The notes: a model not told the origin generated them from the letters alone. A stretch of 64,000 bases of DNA from Merluccius polli (GCA_030340625.1 JAOPHQ010003132.1:103501-167500), one strand, 5' to 3'. Numbered from the stretch's first letter, positions 25,528 through 39,654 are shown. Numbers and translations are program-made.

Positions 25528-25651
25528 ATATGTAATAAATAGATTAATAAATATACAATACAATATATGTAATAAATAGATTCATAAATATACAGTACAA
25601 GATATGCAATAAATAGATTAATAAATATACAGTACAAGATATGTAATAAAT
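25528..25651 (+). repeat. 37-bp AT-rich tandem repeat (about 3.3 copies)
   Basis: Units starting ATATGTAATAAATAGATTAA recur at 25528, 25565, 25602 and 25639 with constant 37-bp spacing and one to three differences. Confidence 0.9.
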
Positions 25652-27792
25652 ACCTTTGAAATTCTTTAGGTTTAATATTTTCTTGTTTAAACCAGTTTAA
25701 TATGGGTTTGTTCTAGTTCGTTGTTTTCTTAGACCGGTCTTTTAATTTCTAAATAGCACTTTTTAGGGTAGTTGTTTTAACTAGTTTGAGCTATTTGGTT
25801 CTATTTGTTTCTTTTCAGTTAACTCTTCTTTGTTTAAGGGAACAGGTAAGTATTTTAAATGTTAGTTTTGTTTTAGTTTTCGGTTTCACTTAAGCAGGAA
25901 ATCATAAAAGAAAACTTAAAATACATATATCAATTCACATTCATACATTCACCTATTCACACTTCACAATTTCTTAATATCTAAAGGACTGTGTTGCAAC
26001 ACTTAAATAAATTTCTTTTCGGGGATCCGTTCAATTCGATGGTCAAAAAATGGTCTATATCCAGTGTGGGAAAAAAATAGTTCAACTGGTCAAGGTCAAA
26101 CCGTTAACGATCCGAACGCGGTGTCCTTTCGGGTTAGGTTTCCTTGGGGTGGCTCGCCATCATTAATCTTCCTGGATGAATCTCAGTCCGTATGCTATCC
26201 CGCAAAACGCTGGACGATTCAAGGGTCGTCGGGCTGTCGTTGAGCTATCTACACTCCGGGGTAGGGGAAAAAACCTGGCCAAAACCGTCTTCAAAATAAT
26301 ATTGTTAAAACCACCGCTAGGATGTTATTAGGTTGATTAGGATGAGACTATTTTTCAGATCTTAAATACGTTTGTCTTCCTTGTCTGTATTTCGTGTCAA
26401 TCTTGTTGATTTTTCATTTGCGTCTGCCGTTTGTTTTCAACTAGCTCGCGCATACAGTAGCTGGGACGGTGTCTTAAAGGGGCAGTGTTAAATTAAAGGG
26501 ATGGTTCATACATCGTGTGGATGAATGTATACATAAATAAATTCATGTCTTATTTATTATTTATTTCTATTTATTCATATAAATATGTATATTATTTATA
26601 TTTATTCATGTACATATTTATATTATTTATATTTATTCATATAAATATACATATATATATTATTAAAATTATTTGTTGTTCTATTTGAACTGTGGGTTAC
26701 ATCAACATACGCCATATCATGCCTCCTTAGAACATTCTGGGGCCAAACAGAGCGGCACTCCATGCTGATGAGTTATTACGAGTTCAAACATTGACATATG
26801 CCCCATGAGCACACTGTATGCACACTGTTTTCCCAGCTCCAAAACTAGGTTTTGCCGAGTTATGTCCATCTAAAAGGGAATTTGTTAACAAGATTGTCTG
26901 TGATATTGGAAGGACTGAGCATTGAGACCCTAAACCTTCTCTTTGGCTGTGTGGAGCTCTGTGTGTGTTGTTGTTTGTGGAATTCCTCACATTTTTAGCT
27001 TCTGGTATTTTTTGACAAGTCTTGCCTGTATGTGCCAGGAATTAGCCAGGACATATTTGTCTGTCTAGAGGTGAAAGTCTCACAGGATTCTAGGTATGCC
27101 GTTCTCGATCACCCCCTCATGATGGCTGCCATCTGGAGCTGGGCGGGTCCAGGCTACACTCTGTACAGATGTTTCCGTGCATGCTTCCTGCAACCTGATG
27201 ATCCTATTGCTCAATGCGATGTCCCAGCCTGATATCTCCGCCTGTCCGGAAATGTGCCAGAGTACACCTCTCAACGCCAGTCTTCACCTGTCACTGGACC
27301 TGCCTATTATGGTGGAGTCCTGCTTCTACCAACCTGGTGGCAAGTCCCTGTTCTTGATTAATGATCCCTTGCAGTCTTTCCATTCAGCCTTCTCCAGATA
27401 GCGGCAGCATTTCCTGATGTCAGGCCCCTCTAAATTATTTGGCAGAATATATATTGTGCTCGGTGAGCTATAGTGCAATATACCACTGTGTAGACAGTCT
27501 TCGTATCAGGCATTGGAAGAACCTGTGCTATACACTTTTGCTGTCCCAACATTAGCAGTGACCATGTCATTGGCATTACATTCTGACTTATCTTTACTAG
27601 TGGTCTACAATACATCCTGTGACACACTTGCAACTTCCTACATGTGTCTTGCAGCCTCATTTCATCAGCATTTCATCACACTGCTTGACTGTGTATGTTT
27701 AACCCAAATACAGGAGCACAGTTGACCTTCATTACTCAACTCCCATGGCTTCCTAAAATGCTCCACTCCCGTGTGTGTGAGGGTGTGTGTGT

Positions 27793-27815
27793 GGGGGGGG
27801 GGGGGGGGGGGGGGG
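27793..27815 (+). repeat. Poly-G tract (23 G)
   Basis: Uninterrupted guanine run preceded by a short GT run. Confidence 0.95.
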
Positions 27816-30800
27816 TACATTGGGTGAGCAGCCAAGCCTCAAATTGACTCTCCTTGGCTCACACTGGCAACCATGTATTTCAGAGGTAATAGGCATGCAG
27901 ATAGTACCGTGTGCGTGTGTATTCTCACATGTATCGCCTTACATGTATTTCCAGACATGAGAGCCTATCAGCACTAGGTCAATACCATTATGGAAATGTG
28001 CGGCAGATTCTCTGTTTGGATTGGCTAACAAGGCACACAGAGGGGCCCATGAAGAAGACAACAGTGACAGAATGAGGCGTGTGTATTGTCATACACTGTA
28101 TCGCCAGTTGCAAGGAACAGCAGGTTTGTGTGTATATGCTTGTGGGTGGAGGGGTACGTGAAACGGATATCCCCTAAATAGCAAAGCATTCTTCGCGATT
28201 GCCTGTACTGGAATGCCGGATTTTAATTGCATTTGCATTCCTGAATGTGCCTCCCTAGCGTTACCTCCACTTAGTGTACAGTGTTTGCGTAGCAGGATGC
28301 TATTGATTTATGGCTCTACGGGAAAGCACTCTAATCACCGTTGAATACCAATGTTATACCATAACTATGTGTCATGAGCCAAGAGCTGTTGTATGTGTGT
28401 ATTCAAATGCATTGCTATACATATACAGTAGCAATTTATCCAAGATGATGCATTGAATGACTATGGCGTTAAGGTTGGATTAAACAAAGGTTTTAGAAAG
28501 TACATTTTTGCCTAAATTGGATGAATTAGTACTTTGCCTAAATTGGACTGCGTTGCTGTGAACTTTTAATAAACTTCTAATGAATTATTTAGAGATTAAA
28601 AGCTCTTCAGAGACTTTGTTTTTGTCTATACAAATAAAGCATGTTATTGTAGAATGTGTTAATAGTTAATAGTAATGATTAGCTTTCATGGTGTTCCTGA
28701 CCTCTCAGTCAATATAGCATTTACAAATCAACATATTCATTTAACAATTGTTTTTCATTGAAACAAAACCACTAATTAATTAATTCAAAGATGTTAAATA
28801 TTACATATATTACAATATAAAAATAGGTCAAATATGTTTTCACTTGTCTTAATCATTAAAATGATTAGTATAACATGAATTATTAAGTTTCTAGTGTTTA
28901 ATAGATTCATATATTTAATTGAATACTACTAAAATATTAAAAAAATCTGTTCATAAAATATATCCACAATAAACAGCATTTATATAGCATATTTTATACA
29001 AAACATGCTAAAATAAAAAATACATACACGATTTTCTCTCTTTTCACTGATCCCTATTCCTAGCTTCATCCCCTTTCTGTGTACTCCTAAATTCTCTACC
29101 TGCCAGACTGAATGGTAATATGTCCAACCACTGGTCCAGTAGGGGGCTTTGTCTGGACGTGATGAAGTTAGGTTTTTACAGTTTAGTACAGCTTGTTTTG
29201 CTGTTTCTACATTTTGAAATACATGTAGAAAGTTAAAATACTGAGTAATATCAGTATCAGTAATATCTTGAAAACAGACAGTAAGGCATGGAGACATGTG
29301 CATGCTTTGTTTAAAAATAAGTCATCCTAAGACACGTTTTGAAGATTTTGCTAGAGTGAGTTGGTGTTGTTGTCGGAAGTTGTAGCAGGATCCATCTGGG
29401 AAGAGTGCAAATTCATGACATTCATTTTGTTCTGCAGGATGTGAGGGTCGACGTGTGTGGTGTGATCTGTCTCACCCTTGAGATCATTTGCCATCGTTTT
29501 TAGCATGCACACGCACAAACACAAACATTAAAATGCAATTTCCCTCTTACAATCACTTACTTCTGGTAAGCTTTTGGTGATTGCCGGTCTGGAAGCTCTT
29601 CCGTTTGATTCAAGGGAATTGGCAGGCGATTGTGTGTGGGCTGAGACAAACAGCTCCTTACGAGAATACAGAGACGTCACCCAATGTTTGACTGATGAGA
29701 TCGACCTAAGTGCTGCAGAATAGTACACAACAGGGTTTTGTGCATGCACATACACATACACTTACCAATACCTTTATAAATGGCTTGGTTATTCTACCTA
29801 ATCAACATTGCATGGATTGTAATGAAAATATTGTCATGTACCTTTTCCATCTTTTCTGAGCCACAAGGCAACAGCAGGTTTTAATAGAGCCAGGAGCAGG
29901 TGAACTCTCACACTTCCACGTTGATTAAGAATGATTACATGTGATAATGAGATTTGTATCTAAGTGCATAAAAAAAGTGTATCAAAGCAGAGATAATTGT
30001 GTGCCAACTGTCGTGCGGGACACGGCTATGCATCCACACCAACAGTCTTAAGAGAGCACACATTTCTGGCCGTGTTGACCAATCGCTGACTAAAGTGATT
30101 TGTCCACAGAACTCCAGCATCAGCTCTAATCAAATCCACCCATTTGCTAATAAGAGCTCCCGTCATTCCTTCTAGCGAACGGGACAAAGCATAGGCCTTG
30201 CTTAACAACTGGAACTGCTGTGTATTTCATGATAAATCATCGAGCCGTTAGCCCAAAACGTTCAACTCTGCGGTCAGTGTGGTTAAAGGATAATGAACCG
30301 TTGCCAGTTCATCTTTGTGACGAATGGGTATTTCCAGAGATATCTAGCAGAAATCCAAGGGACTGGAACTTGGGACTTTTACTGGAGAAACACCAGTTAC
30401 CTGTTATTACCGTATGACCTACCTACAAGCATTATTGAGGACAGCTTTGTAGGCACTGCGTCGTAACTGAACAGCAGTGTTACAATGTATCCAATGCCAC
30501 AGAAGTGCTGTAGCGCAAACTTCTCGGCCAGCCAAACTGTTATGCCATATTAAGTGCAGTTTTTTACAGGCGACTTCTAATCCGATTGGCAGGTCATTTT
30601 TGAAGTGTATTTGTGGGCTGTGTTGATGGCATTTAAGAAGAAAAGGCACATGACATTCTTTGATTAAAGAGGAGCCTGATTTAAAAACTATGGAAATATT
30701 GTGGGGGGTTAGCTCACTCTGTGTAATCATGATTTATATTGTTGACCCAATCAATTAGAGTGGCCAACACATGATGGTTTGGGTCAGTGGCCTTCAGCAG

Positions 30801-31744
30801 GACCTTTCTTGTTCTTATATCTAGTATTTCAGAAAACAATGTTGCGACAGCGATTAAATGTTCAAGGTCACAAGATGAAAGTCGACAAAGACATCTGAAC
30901 TTGACAAAAAAAAGCCACTTACCTCTGGAAGGTAGGGGTAATTATGTGGTTATATATTTACTAGTTACTAACTAGTGCTAAAACCATTATTTAAATAATC
31001 AATTAATTGATCATAAATTAATTAATTAAGTTTCACTAATCATGATTAATTAAGTAGAAATCTGCAGTTCCATTACAACTTCATGCAAATATGTGGTTAG
31101 CATTTTCCATTTTTTAAACCAAATGTTTAATGGAAAAGAGCACCAATGGAAATGATCATTACTTGCAGTGCATGCAGGTTGTTTATGAAATATACTAGTA
31201 CTATAATACCCCAAATCATTATTTCCTCCTAAACTCTGAATTTATAATAAATCCTAAATTCATCCTGTGAAACCCCCATTTTCCTCTCTCCACTGCTATT
31301 TTTGCCGTGTAAGATGATCCATACTTTGTTCCAACTTTGTGACCAATCCATACTCTGCGCTTCAGTCACGCATACGAGTTCAGCAGCCCTTGAAGAAATC
31401 TCTTTCCTAGATCCTTTGAAGCATCACACATACACCCATACACACACACACACACACACAAACCTACACCCCACACCTTGTAGTCAATACCTATTTCTGT
31501 TGGGTGGTGGGGAGGATGTCACCACCACATCTCCTGAAGACGATTAATAATCCATGAAAGACGAAAGTGGAGGAGAGGAAAAGGGAAGGTGACTGACACG
31601 TGGATGAGTAGCAGATATGGTAGAGGGGGTGACGGAGGTGAGGAGAAGAAGGGAACATCAGGGATAAAGAGAGGGATGAGGAAATATGAGGATGGTAAGA
31701 CACGGTTTTGGGGGGAAAGTAGGATTGAAGTGGGGAAAAAACGT

Positions 31745-32000
31745 ATCAAGAGTTCGGGGCGAGGATTCAAATGCAGAAACTTGGAAGCAGGTTGAAATAG
31801 AAAGACTTCACTTCAAACAAGGCAGACGTATAAAACAGGAAAACAGACACAAATAAAAACACGGAACTAAAACACTTACAAAAACAGACACAAAACATAA
31901 ACTCTGACACATTGGACTAATTAGCAAAACAACTGCCATAGGAAGGGGGTGGTGCTTGGGGGCTAAACAGCTGTAGCCATAACACAAAGATGACAGAAGG
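31745..32000 (-). mobile_element. LTR-like fragment of gypsy-type element (antisense)
   Basis: On the minus strand this is pyrimidine/T-rich sequence with repeated GTTTT/CTGTTTT motifs (GTTCCGTGTTTTTATTTGTG). It ends near a stretch reading CTTCCAAGTTTCTGCATTTG, a context I associate with the 3' part of fish gypsy LTRs. A pol fragment of the same class and strand lies 400 bp away. Boundaries are uncertain. Confidence 0.3.
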
Positions 32001-32372
32001 TAGATTGTCAAGTGGGGAGTTTTATTTCGCTATCTTGCTCTTCATAGAGCATGTAAAGTCTAAGGAATTGAATAGACTATAGTGTACATATACAAATGGA
32101 AGTGTTTAGTTATGTAAAATGTTGAAAAAACATGGCTACAAGCTATTTCCTTTGATTTTCACTTGATTGATTTTTACTTGTATGGAGGTCTGTGAAGGAT
32201 GGAATTGGAGATCAACAAATGTTGTGGTAGAGTAACTTGTGCGTTTATTTGTATTTAACATTCATTTTACCAGTTAATGCCCCATTGAGTTGAACTCAAA
32301 TTGGTCTCTTTTGTGAGAAGCAGTACACAGATTCACAGGAAACAGAAACAAATATCGATAGTAGTGGCCTAT

Positions 32373-32392
32373 GGGGGGGGGGGGGGGGGGGG
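32373..32392 (+). repeat. Poly-G tract (20 G)
   Basis: Uninterrupted guanine run at the edge of the retroelement debris. Confidence 0.95.
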
Positions 32393-32404
32393 TTAAAGGC
32401 TGTC

Positions 32405-32720
32405 TTTCACTAATCACCCTCACGGATATGAACCAGGTTAAAAGCATGGAGGGTGCCGTCCTTCTTACCAGCAAAGAAGAAGCTGGCCCCAGCAGGAGAA
32501 GTAGATGGGCGGAGGAAGCCCATCGCTAAAGCCTCCTTAATGTAGGTCTCCATGGCTGCTGTCTTGAGACAGGAAAGGGAATAGAGACAAAGAGGACAGT
32601 GACCCCGAGGAGCACTGACTGTCGGCCATCCAGGGCGGTAACCTTCAAGGGATCCTGCAGCTTGCTTAAAGGAACTCCCCACTCATGGGCCTGTGACATG
32701 TCATTGAAGTATCTCAAGTT
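32405..32720 (-). pseudogene. Ty3/gypsy pol remnant (protease end and RT start)
   Basis: Minus-strand translation gives EWGVPLSKLQDPLKVTALDG, typical of the end of the gypsy aspartic protease region. In another frame it gives METYIKEALAMGFLRPSTSP then AGASFFFAGKKDGTL, typical of the start of the reverse transcriptase. It then jumps to HAFNLVHIREGD, which normally lies about 40 residues further on. Frameshifts and an internal deletion make it a dead fragment. No YxDD motif is present. Confidence 0.8.
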
Positions 32721-34395
32721 GTTTACTGCCTGTGCTGATGTTCTTCTAAAAGGCATCAGAATAGTCAGTTTCAACCCCTTATATGGAAAAAAAACTCATG
32801 TCAGGCGCCCTGACAACCCCCCAAACCATCCCCCCCCATCACAAAGACAGTGTGACGCCCTTGAAGCAAACAGCAACAGCTGTTCTAAGCCAACTGGTGT
32901 TACGCTGAGTGCTTTGCGACTAAATTGGTTCCTTTTTTTTGTATGCATTTGATTATGTTTTGATATCCCTGTACTGCTGTGATGTCCGGTCCACGAAATA
33001 ACTAATTCTTCTCTAATGATGATGGAGTTTTAATGAAAGCTTTAATGATGCTCGGAAAACTCCCCCCACTTAACTGTCACAATCGGCCCAAAAACATCGA
33101 GCCATAGAAAGCGAATGACAATAACAGAGAAATAAATGGAGAGAGAGCCACTTGGGTGTAATGGCAAGAAAACAGAAAACAAGACTGAACTAAAACCACT
33201 GTAACTTAATTTCGCTTGTTGTCTAGTGTGTGTCTCATTAACGGCTAGAAAGAGGACTAATGCCACATCAAGTGCTTCATATTACCCCCATCAGAGCCAT
33301 TGCTGTTGACGTATATACCAAGATACACCAACATAACTCTTTAGTAATGGTGATGCACTCACACTGCAGACCAGTAGTGGTTTGTCTTTTCGTGTAACTT
33401 CTAAAGTGTTTCAGAATAGTGCAGCCTGGCATTCAGATAGAGAGGCATACAAAGGTATATAGATGTATATGCATACAGTTACATATTTTAGATGTGTTGT
33501 GGTAGCCCATATTCATGGTATAAAGTAACTCCATGATGATGCTGATACAATAGCATACATTCAAATTGTTTCTGGCAGAAAACTTGGATTAGGGACAATG
33601 GCAACTATATGTATGGTTTGGATAAACAAGGTACAATATTCTCAATGTTTTTGAATACATGCTTGCTTAGGTATGTGACCTTCAGCTGCCTGGCATCAGG
33701 CTATTATTGGTGATATAGCAGTCTGTAACCAAACAGACGCTAGAAGCATTTGGATTCCAGAGATAAAAATAAAGGAACTAGCATTAAGAATGAACTATCT
33801 TTTAAAGCGTGTCTGTTGGATTGATTGCCCACCCCCTAAGCTTGACCTTTGGTTCACCGTTTGGTCAGGATCACAGACTTCAAAAGAGTTGTCTTTGTTG
33901 TCCAGTTATGTGTGACTGCAACCAATGGGAGAGCAAATGAGCCACTTGTGTTATGTTCCAACTTAGTCGCAAACATGGTACACAATAAATATATAAATAT
34001 AATAAAGTTATATAAATATGTTTACACAACACAATCCCCACAACATTACAGGCTATTAACTTTGGAGAATCATAAAATGTCATTTAAAATATTTCTTAAT
34101 ACACATTGCTTTTATTAAGAACTCAATAGCAATACACATTAATTTGAATGTAAAAGTTACAAAACATTAAGAAATGTCCTTGTCCGTTGTGATGACGGAG
34201 AATGCCTCTAGATATAAACCCCTTAAATGTCCACATTCTTACCCCAAACCTATTATTTCTATATTAACATAGAAATTGTATCAGGGCAAAAAAATTTGAC
34301 AACTTGGCTATCTCTTGGGGTTGCACACTGTTAAACACATTGCCAGGACGTCTGCCATGCTTACATACTCGCTCAAGTGAAGGTAATGGCTGTTG

Positions 34396-34482
34396 GCGCG
34401 CGCGTGCGTGCGCGTGTGTGCGTGTGTGCGTGCGTGCGTGCGTGCGTGTGTGTGTGTGTGTGTGTGTGTGGGGGGGGGGGGG
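34396..34482 (+). repeat. GC/GT/GTGC array ending in poly-G
   Basis: Alternating CG, GTGC and GT units run for about 75 bp into 13 G. Confidence 0.95.
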
Positions 34483-35563
34483 CATCACAGTTCCTACTCG
34501 GTATTATGCCAAGTGGAAATAATTTACCGCCCCGACCTCTCCACCCTAGTTTGAATAATACACACAATTAGCATATGGTGTTTTCTGACCTCACCTCATG
34601 CTACGTTAGCCTCAATCTTCTACTACCTTTAACACATTGACACTCCTTCGATGCCTTACTATATGGTCATTGCTATCCTATGGTACACATATGTATTTAC
34701 TTATTTGCTTCACTTAACTCATCATCCCCCATGTAAATCCAACCCATACTTTCCTCCAATAGCCTTGCTGTTTATTTTCATGTTATTTGGTATGTAAGGA
34801 TTTAGCTTCTACCACCACGCATTTAAGTGGTGACTATTCGAGTTGAATGTTCCAACTTGAAAACGGAGAGAAAGTGGCAAACATTATGTGCACAAGCCAT
34901 GCCATATTTCAACTTTATTGATTTGAGCAGTTTGAAATCAAAATGTATGTATTTAATTAAAACTGCAAGCAGTCTCGATAGGTATTCACAGCCCACACGC
35001 ACCACCGACACAAGCAACCGCCCTTTTCCAGCGTCATTATTTGGGCTATCAACACCAAACTCGGCACACCTCTTAAGTGGGATGTGAAGGGTGTGGCACC
35101 TTCTGAAGTGGAATTGTGATTGATTGAAACTGTTCGCTCATGTAAATAATTTGATTTCCGCATAACTCTGCCATTTTTATGTATTTTTGTAATCCATGAA
35201 TAACTTTTAATCAGACACGTCAGTAAAGCATCTATACCACATTTGGTGTCATTTAGAAGAATATTTTTTAAGTTTTACAAAAACTTTTACTGTACAGAAA
35301 AATCTGTCCTCACGCATCTTATGGCTCCAAGAGTGAAACATTTTCAGCATGTAAAATAAGGCCTAAGCGCCCCCTGTGGGCCAAGTGGTACAAAGAGATG
35401 GATAGATACTGAGCATGAAATGTACAGACAAGACATACTGGTGGGCTGGTGGCCAGAGGGAAACAATAACTTTTAAGCTTTGATTTTTTGAAAGTGGAAA
35501 AGAACAAGTAGTACTAAAGGTGGTCGCGCACAGGACAAGAAGCACCACACGTCGTCTCGTATC

Positions 35564-35880
35564 AGATAGATAGATAGATAAGCTTTATTTCAGACTCAAG
35601 GTCCATACAACAAATAAATAAAATCAAGACACACAGTACAAAAGGATTAAGTAACACACAATAAAAAATAGTCTAATGACTCATTTTTGAAAGACACTTA
35701 TACCAGTGCCCCCAAAACTGAGACATGCAGTGTGTGTCACTGTACATATGTTCACCATTGCCACAACATTTTGATTCTCAGAATCATTTAACCGGCAGAT
35801 GAACCTGTGCATTACATTTCTCAGATAGAACATGGCACATCTAGCGCACACAGAATGTGTCCCATGGAGATCGACAGGGA
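35564..35880 (-). mobile_element. Probable LINE 3' end with (GATA)n tail (antisense)
   Basis: A GATA repeat followed by AGCTTTATTTCAGACTCAAG looks like the reverse complement of a LINE 3' terminus with its microsatellite tail. About 300 bp of body follows without a recognisable frame. Family not determined. Confidence 0.45.
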
Positions 35881-37138
35881 AAGTCCTAAACGGCTAAATT
35901 GCAAAGTAAGAAAAGTAAAGTTATAGCTGAGACAATTTGAGACATTTTTTTTTTTCAATTGATTATTGGTTCAGAGCAATTAAATATTCATGGGTACTTA
36001 AATGTATTCACTTGGATGTATTTCATATACGACAGAGTACTGGTTTATACATGTGTTGACATTAGTAAAGATCATCATCATACAGTGGCAATAGTAAAAA
36101 ATACCATACCAGTGCAGGAAGAGTACAGTTTAGTACAGTATTTAAACAGGCTTTGAATAACGAGGTACATGGTTGACGATGAGAGTAGTAGTGCAACTAT
36201 AAGCCACAGCCTAATATGACTCATGGTACGAGGAAGTAGGATGTCCATATTTGGCTCTACATTTTTACAAGTGACACCTATCCCACCCCTGCGACAAAGA
36301 TAGGTGTCGTAGTGAGAGTTGCTCCAGCACTAGGACTACACAACTCTTGGACTCCATAACTTTACTCTTGAAGATAGCACAGGGTATAACCAGGGGTGTT
36401 TAGAAAGTTAGAACCAGCCACCACCGGTTCCCGGCATGGTGTCTCGAGAGTTTGGCCTGCCACCAAGCACTGCTACAAGTTGAAGGCTTGTTCCTCCCCC
36501 AGGCTCCTCCCCCGCCCACCACCCCTCTCCCCCACCCCAGGCCACTTGGGGGGTGTCATCAGCTCAGAAGCTGGGGGCCGCTTGTCGTGTTCACTTATAG
36601 CCACGCCTCACTGCTAGACCTGCTAGAGCATCTGGGTTCTCCTGTGGCCCTCCTCTCCATCCTCCTCAGAAGTATATACTCACACCTTGTTCAAACGAGA
36701 GAAATATCTACATCTGTTTACACTAAAGGCACAAAGCGCTCACAACCGTCTCGGCGTGTCTGTACACACAGGCAGTTTACAACAGATCCCTGCCTGATAT
36801 GCACACACACCTACAGTTCTCAGGTTTGTCGGTCCACATCCATGGTTTCAGCGACCCTGCCGAACCAGTTTACATTGCTTTGGATACGGTAAATCCTGTT
36901 TAATTAATAATAGAATTGCAAGGGCAAGGAATCGTACGGTGTGGCGATGTTTCAGGTACATTAGCATATGACAACGCCCCTTGATTTATATTGGTTGACG
37001 ACCGCTACGTCCATGACTTGACAACGCTTCCCACAAGTGATTCGGTCTAGACATCAGCTTATCTCCTGTCAATCTAGATTGATTAAATGTAGTTTTTCAA
37101 TTTGCGATTCAAAGAGTCTCAAAGCGCTTGTGTAGACA

Positions 37139-37440
37139 ATAATATTAATAATAAAAACTTTATTTATATAGCACCTTTCAAAAACAAAGTTAAAAAGTGC
37201 TTCAAATACATCAAATACCATCAATTAAGAAAAAGCCATACGATAAAAGTGAGTCTAAAGAAGAGATTTAAAAGAGGACACTGAGTTTGCCTGCCTGAGA
37301 TCTCCAGGCAGGGACTCCACAGCTGAAGGGCCCGAACAGCAAAGGCCCCGGCGGTCACCTTTAGTGACAAGTCCACATTTTGGAACCATTAGCAGGGCCT
37401 GACTAGAGGATCTCAAATAAATAAAAAGCCTAGGCTGATG
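37139..37440 (-). mobile_element. L2/CR1-like LINE 3'-end fragment (antisense)
   Basis: After an ATT-rich tail, ACTTTATTTATATAGCACC and AAGAAGAGATTTAAAAGAGG, then CTCCAGGCAGGGACTCCACA, follow the pattern of a very common fish LINE 3' end read in reverse. The motif TTTATTTATATAGCAC recurs at the end of the LINE at 61391. Confidence 0.65.
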
Positions 37441-38811
37441 TTAATGTCAGACGTATAATGTCTTATACATGATGATGCGTTTATTGAACACAATCAATAA
37501 CCTCAATGGTTTTAAAATGTAACTTGTGCTTAAAGCTTAAACATTTTGTTGTTAATAATGTTGCTGCACATATGCAAATGACTGCTCTGTTGTTCCTAGG
37601 AGAGAGTCCATTTACAGTTCATAGGATACATTTGTGTTGTTTGATTTAATTTGGTGACTCTATGGTGGTGATGATATGAACTATTGATGATTACAAGCAT
37701 GGGGAGGAATGTGATTCATTGTGAATAATTACAGCAAATTTTGCGGTTAATTAGTTGTGTATGTGGATCATTCACCGTCCAGGTTGCAGCACTTGTTCGC
37801 GCCATTTCTCCTTCTCCCAGGGTTATTTTGAATGTTTGCTGTTGCTCTTGCTTTAAGTGAAGCAACAGCAGCGCTATGGCTGAAATAACCTTTAAACATG
37901 AAACGTAATATTTTCTAAAAAAAACATGGTCATTACTTATGAAGTTATATGTTTTTTTTTTCCTACTCATAAATAATGAGTGTTTGAAAAAAAAGCGACA
38001 TCAACATCAAGCCCTCTGTAGAGCAAAGTTCTGGCCTTGCGATCACAGGGATGGAAAATAAATCAAACCTTGAGAAACACATTTCCCAAAACAGAGCGCT
38101 CAGCAGCTCAATCGTAGCTCACTTGATGAGGTCTTACAGGAAATAGTGTTGCTGTTGTGTTTACACAAGAATTCCTCTCCGAAGGACACGCTCACAAACA
38201 CACACACACACAAACACACACAAAACCTGCTGAAAACGTACATTCCTTCAGGCAAACTGTTTATTCCCAGCTCTCTCCTGAGCATAGCCAGGCAGCGAAG
38301 ACACAGATGTTTCAATCCCCCATAGGAATCATGCACACATATCAAAATGGCACATGGAAAAAACCAAAAGAAAACCAACTGTTTTGGGGATAGCAACTGT
38401 CTTGGGACCACCAATAATCATGCACAACACAATTAAACAAACACACCACCAAACCACATACTGTAAGCCTCTCCTCAACTTGCCAACCGGTTTCATGTGT
38501 GTTAAACCACGCCACGGTTTATTGTGTTTGACCTGTAAACAATATTTACACCTTCACCTCAAACGACCCCCTCGGGGAAGGGCATCGCAAGGCAGTAAGA
38601 AACACAACACAATAAGACATAAATAATGGGTCTATGGACCATTATAGCGTGCTTGGTTGGTTGCACACTGTAGAAAGCATGTTTTCCAACCTGGTGCTTT
38701 TCCGATGCTAATGGAAATAGCATCTTATCCCTTTTCTAGTATTTGCCTTGAAGGTGAATTTAGACAAATTAAATATGTAGAAATATAACAATGAGATTTG
38801 TTCCAACAATG

Positions 38812-38858
38812 CAGTAGTAGTAGTAGTCAGTGTAGTAGTCGTACTAGTCGTAGTAGTA
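38812..38858 (+). repeat. (AGT)n imperfect trinucleotide repeat
   Basis: GTAGTAGTAGTAGTCAGTGT and further GTA/TAG units. Confidence 0.8.
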
Positions 38859-39214
38859 ATGTATCTTACATTTGGTTTCCTTATATATTGTTTTCTATAT
38901 CCATTATGTTCTATATCTGGGTTAAAGTTGTCTAGTGTTTACTCTTGGCTTTGAAGTTGCAATATAATATAATATATATAATATAAAAGCTCCAGTCATT
39001 TGGCAAATGCTTTTATACAAAGCATCCTACAATACTGCGAGTGTGTGCGTTTTTCAGCACAGCTCCAGTGGGAACGGTCGTGTTAATGTCATACATCATG
39101 TGTAATAATGCTAATAGTAGAATGTAATAATTACATGGATAATACCATTACATTAAGATATTTTGGGCCATGGTTATTGTGGCAGGGAGGTTGCTCACCA
39201 GCCTTTGGGGGGTT

Positions 39215-39290
39215 GTTTGTTTGTAGAAAAGATAATACTTTACTTAATCCCAAAGGAGATTCATGAAAAAGCAAACACATTGGAGGTAAG
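39215..39290 (-). mobile_element. Short LINE 3'-tail match (antisense)
   Basis: AATACTTTACTTAATCCCAA followed by AGGAGATTCATG resembles the ACTTTATTAATCCC...GAAATTC terminus of fish CR1/Rex1 LINEs. It is very short and uncertain. Confidence 0.35.
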
Positions 39291-39654
39291 TAGGCAACAT
39301 AGCAGAAAGTAAATGGAGGAATGGTGTTTTTTCTTCATGTTGCCATTACTCTCTGTACCTCTCTCATGCCTAAATTGAGTCCGTAATATAATTAGGTGTG
39401 ATAAGGTCATCATCATATTATAACAATGACCCACATCTCCAATGTACTAGAATGTCCTTTTATCCTGTGTTTCATCTTTCCAATGGCTTTATCTTGCATT
39501 GATTTGTTTGTTTGTTTTTTGTGTGTTGTTTGTTCCTCAATATTGCATTATTACAAGGAAAAGATACAAAATAATAACTACCATGTTTTCTACTTTTTCC
39601 ATCCCTCTGTCTTCTCTCTGCGTCTGTCCCTCTCCCCTCTCTCCCTGTCTCCAG

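Noticed and set aside
28980..29303. Minus-strand 107-residue frame
   Set aside because: AT-rich intron sequence, no motif recognised, no neighbouring exon or promoter.
36452..36892. 146-residue frame on the + strand
   Set aside because: No recognisable domain, a proline-rich start from a C-rich stretch, no splice-compatible link to the gene; not supported as coding.
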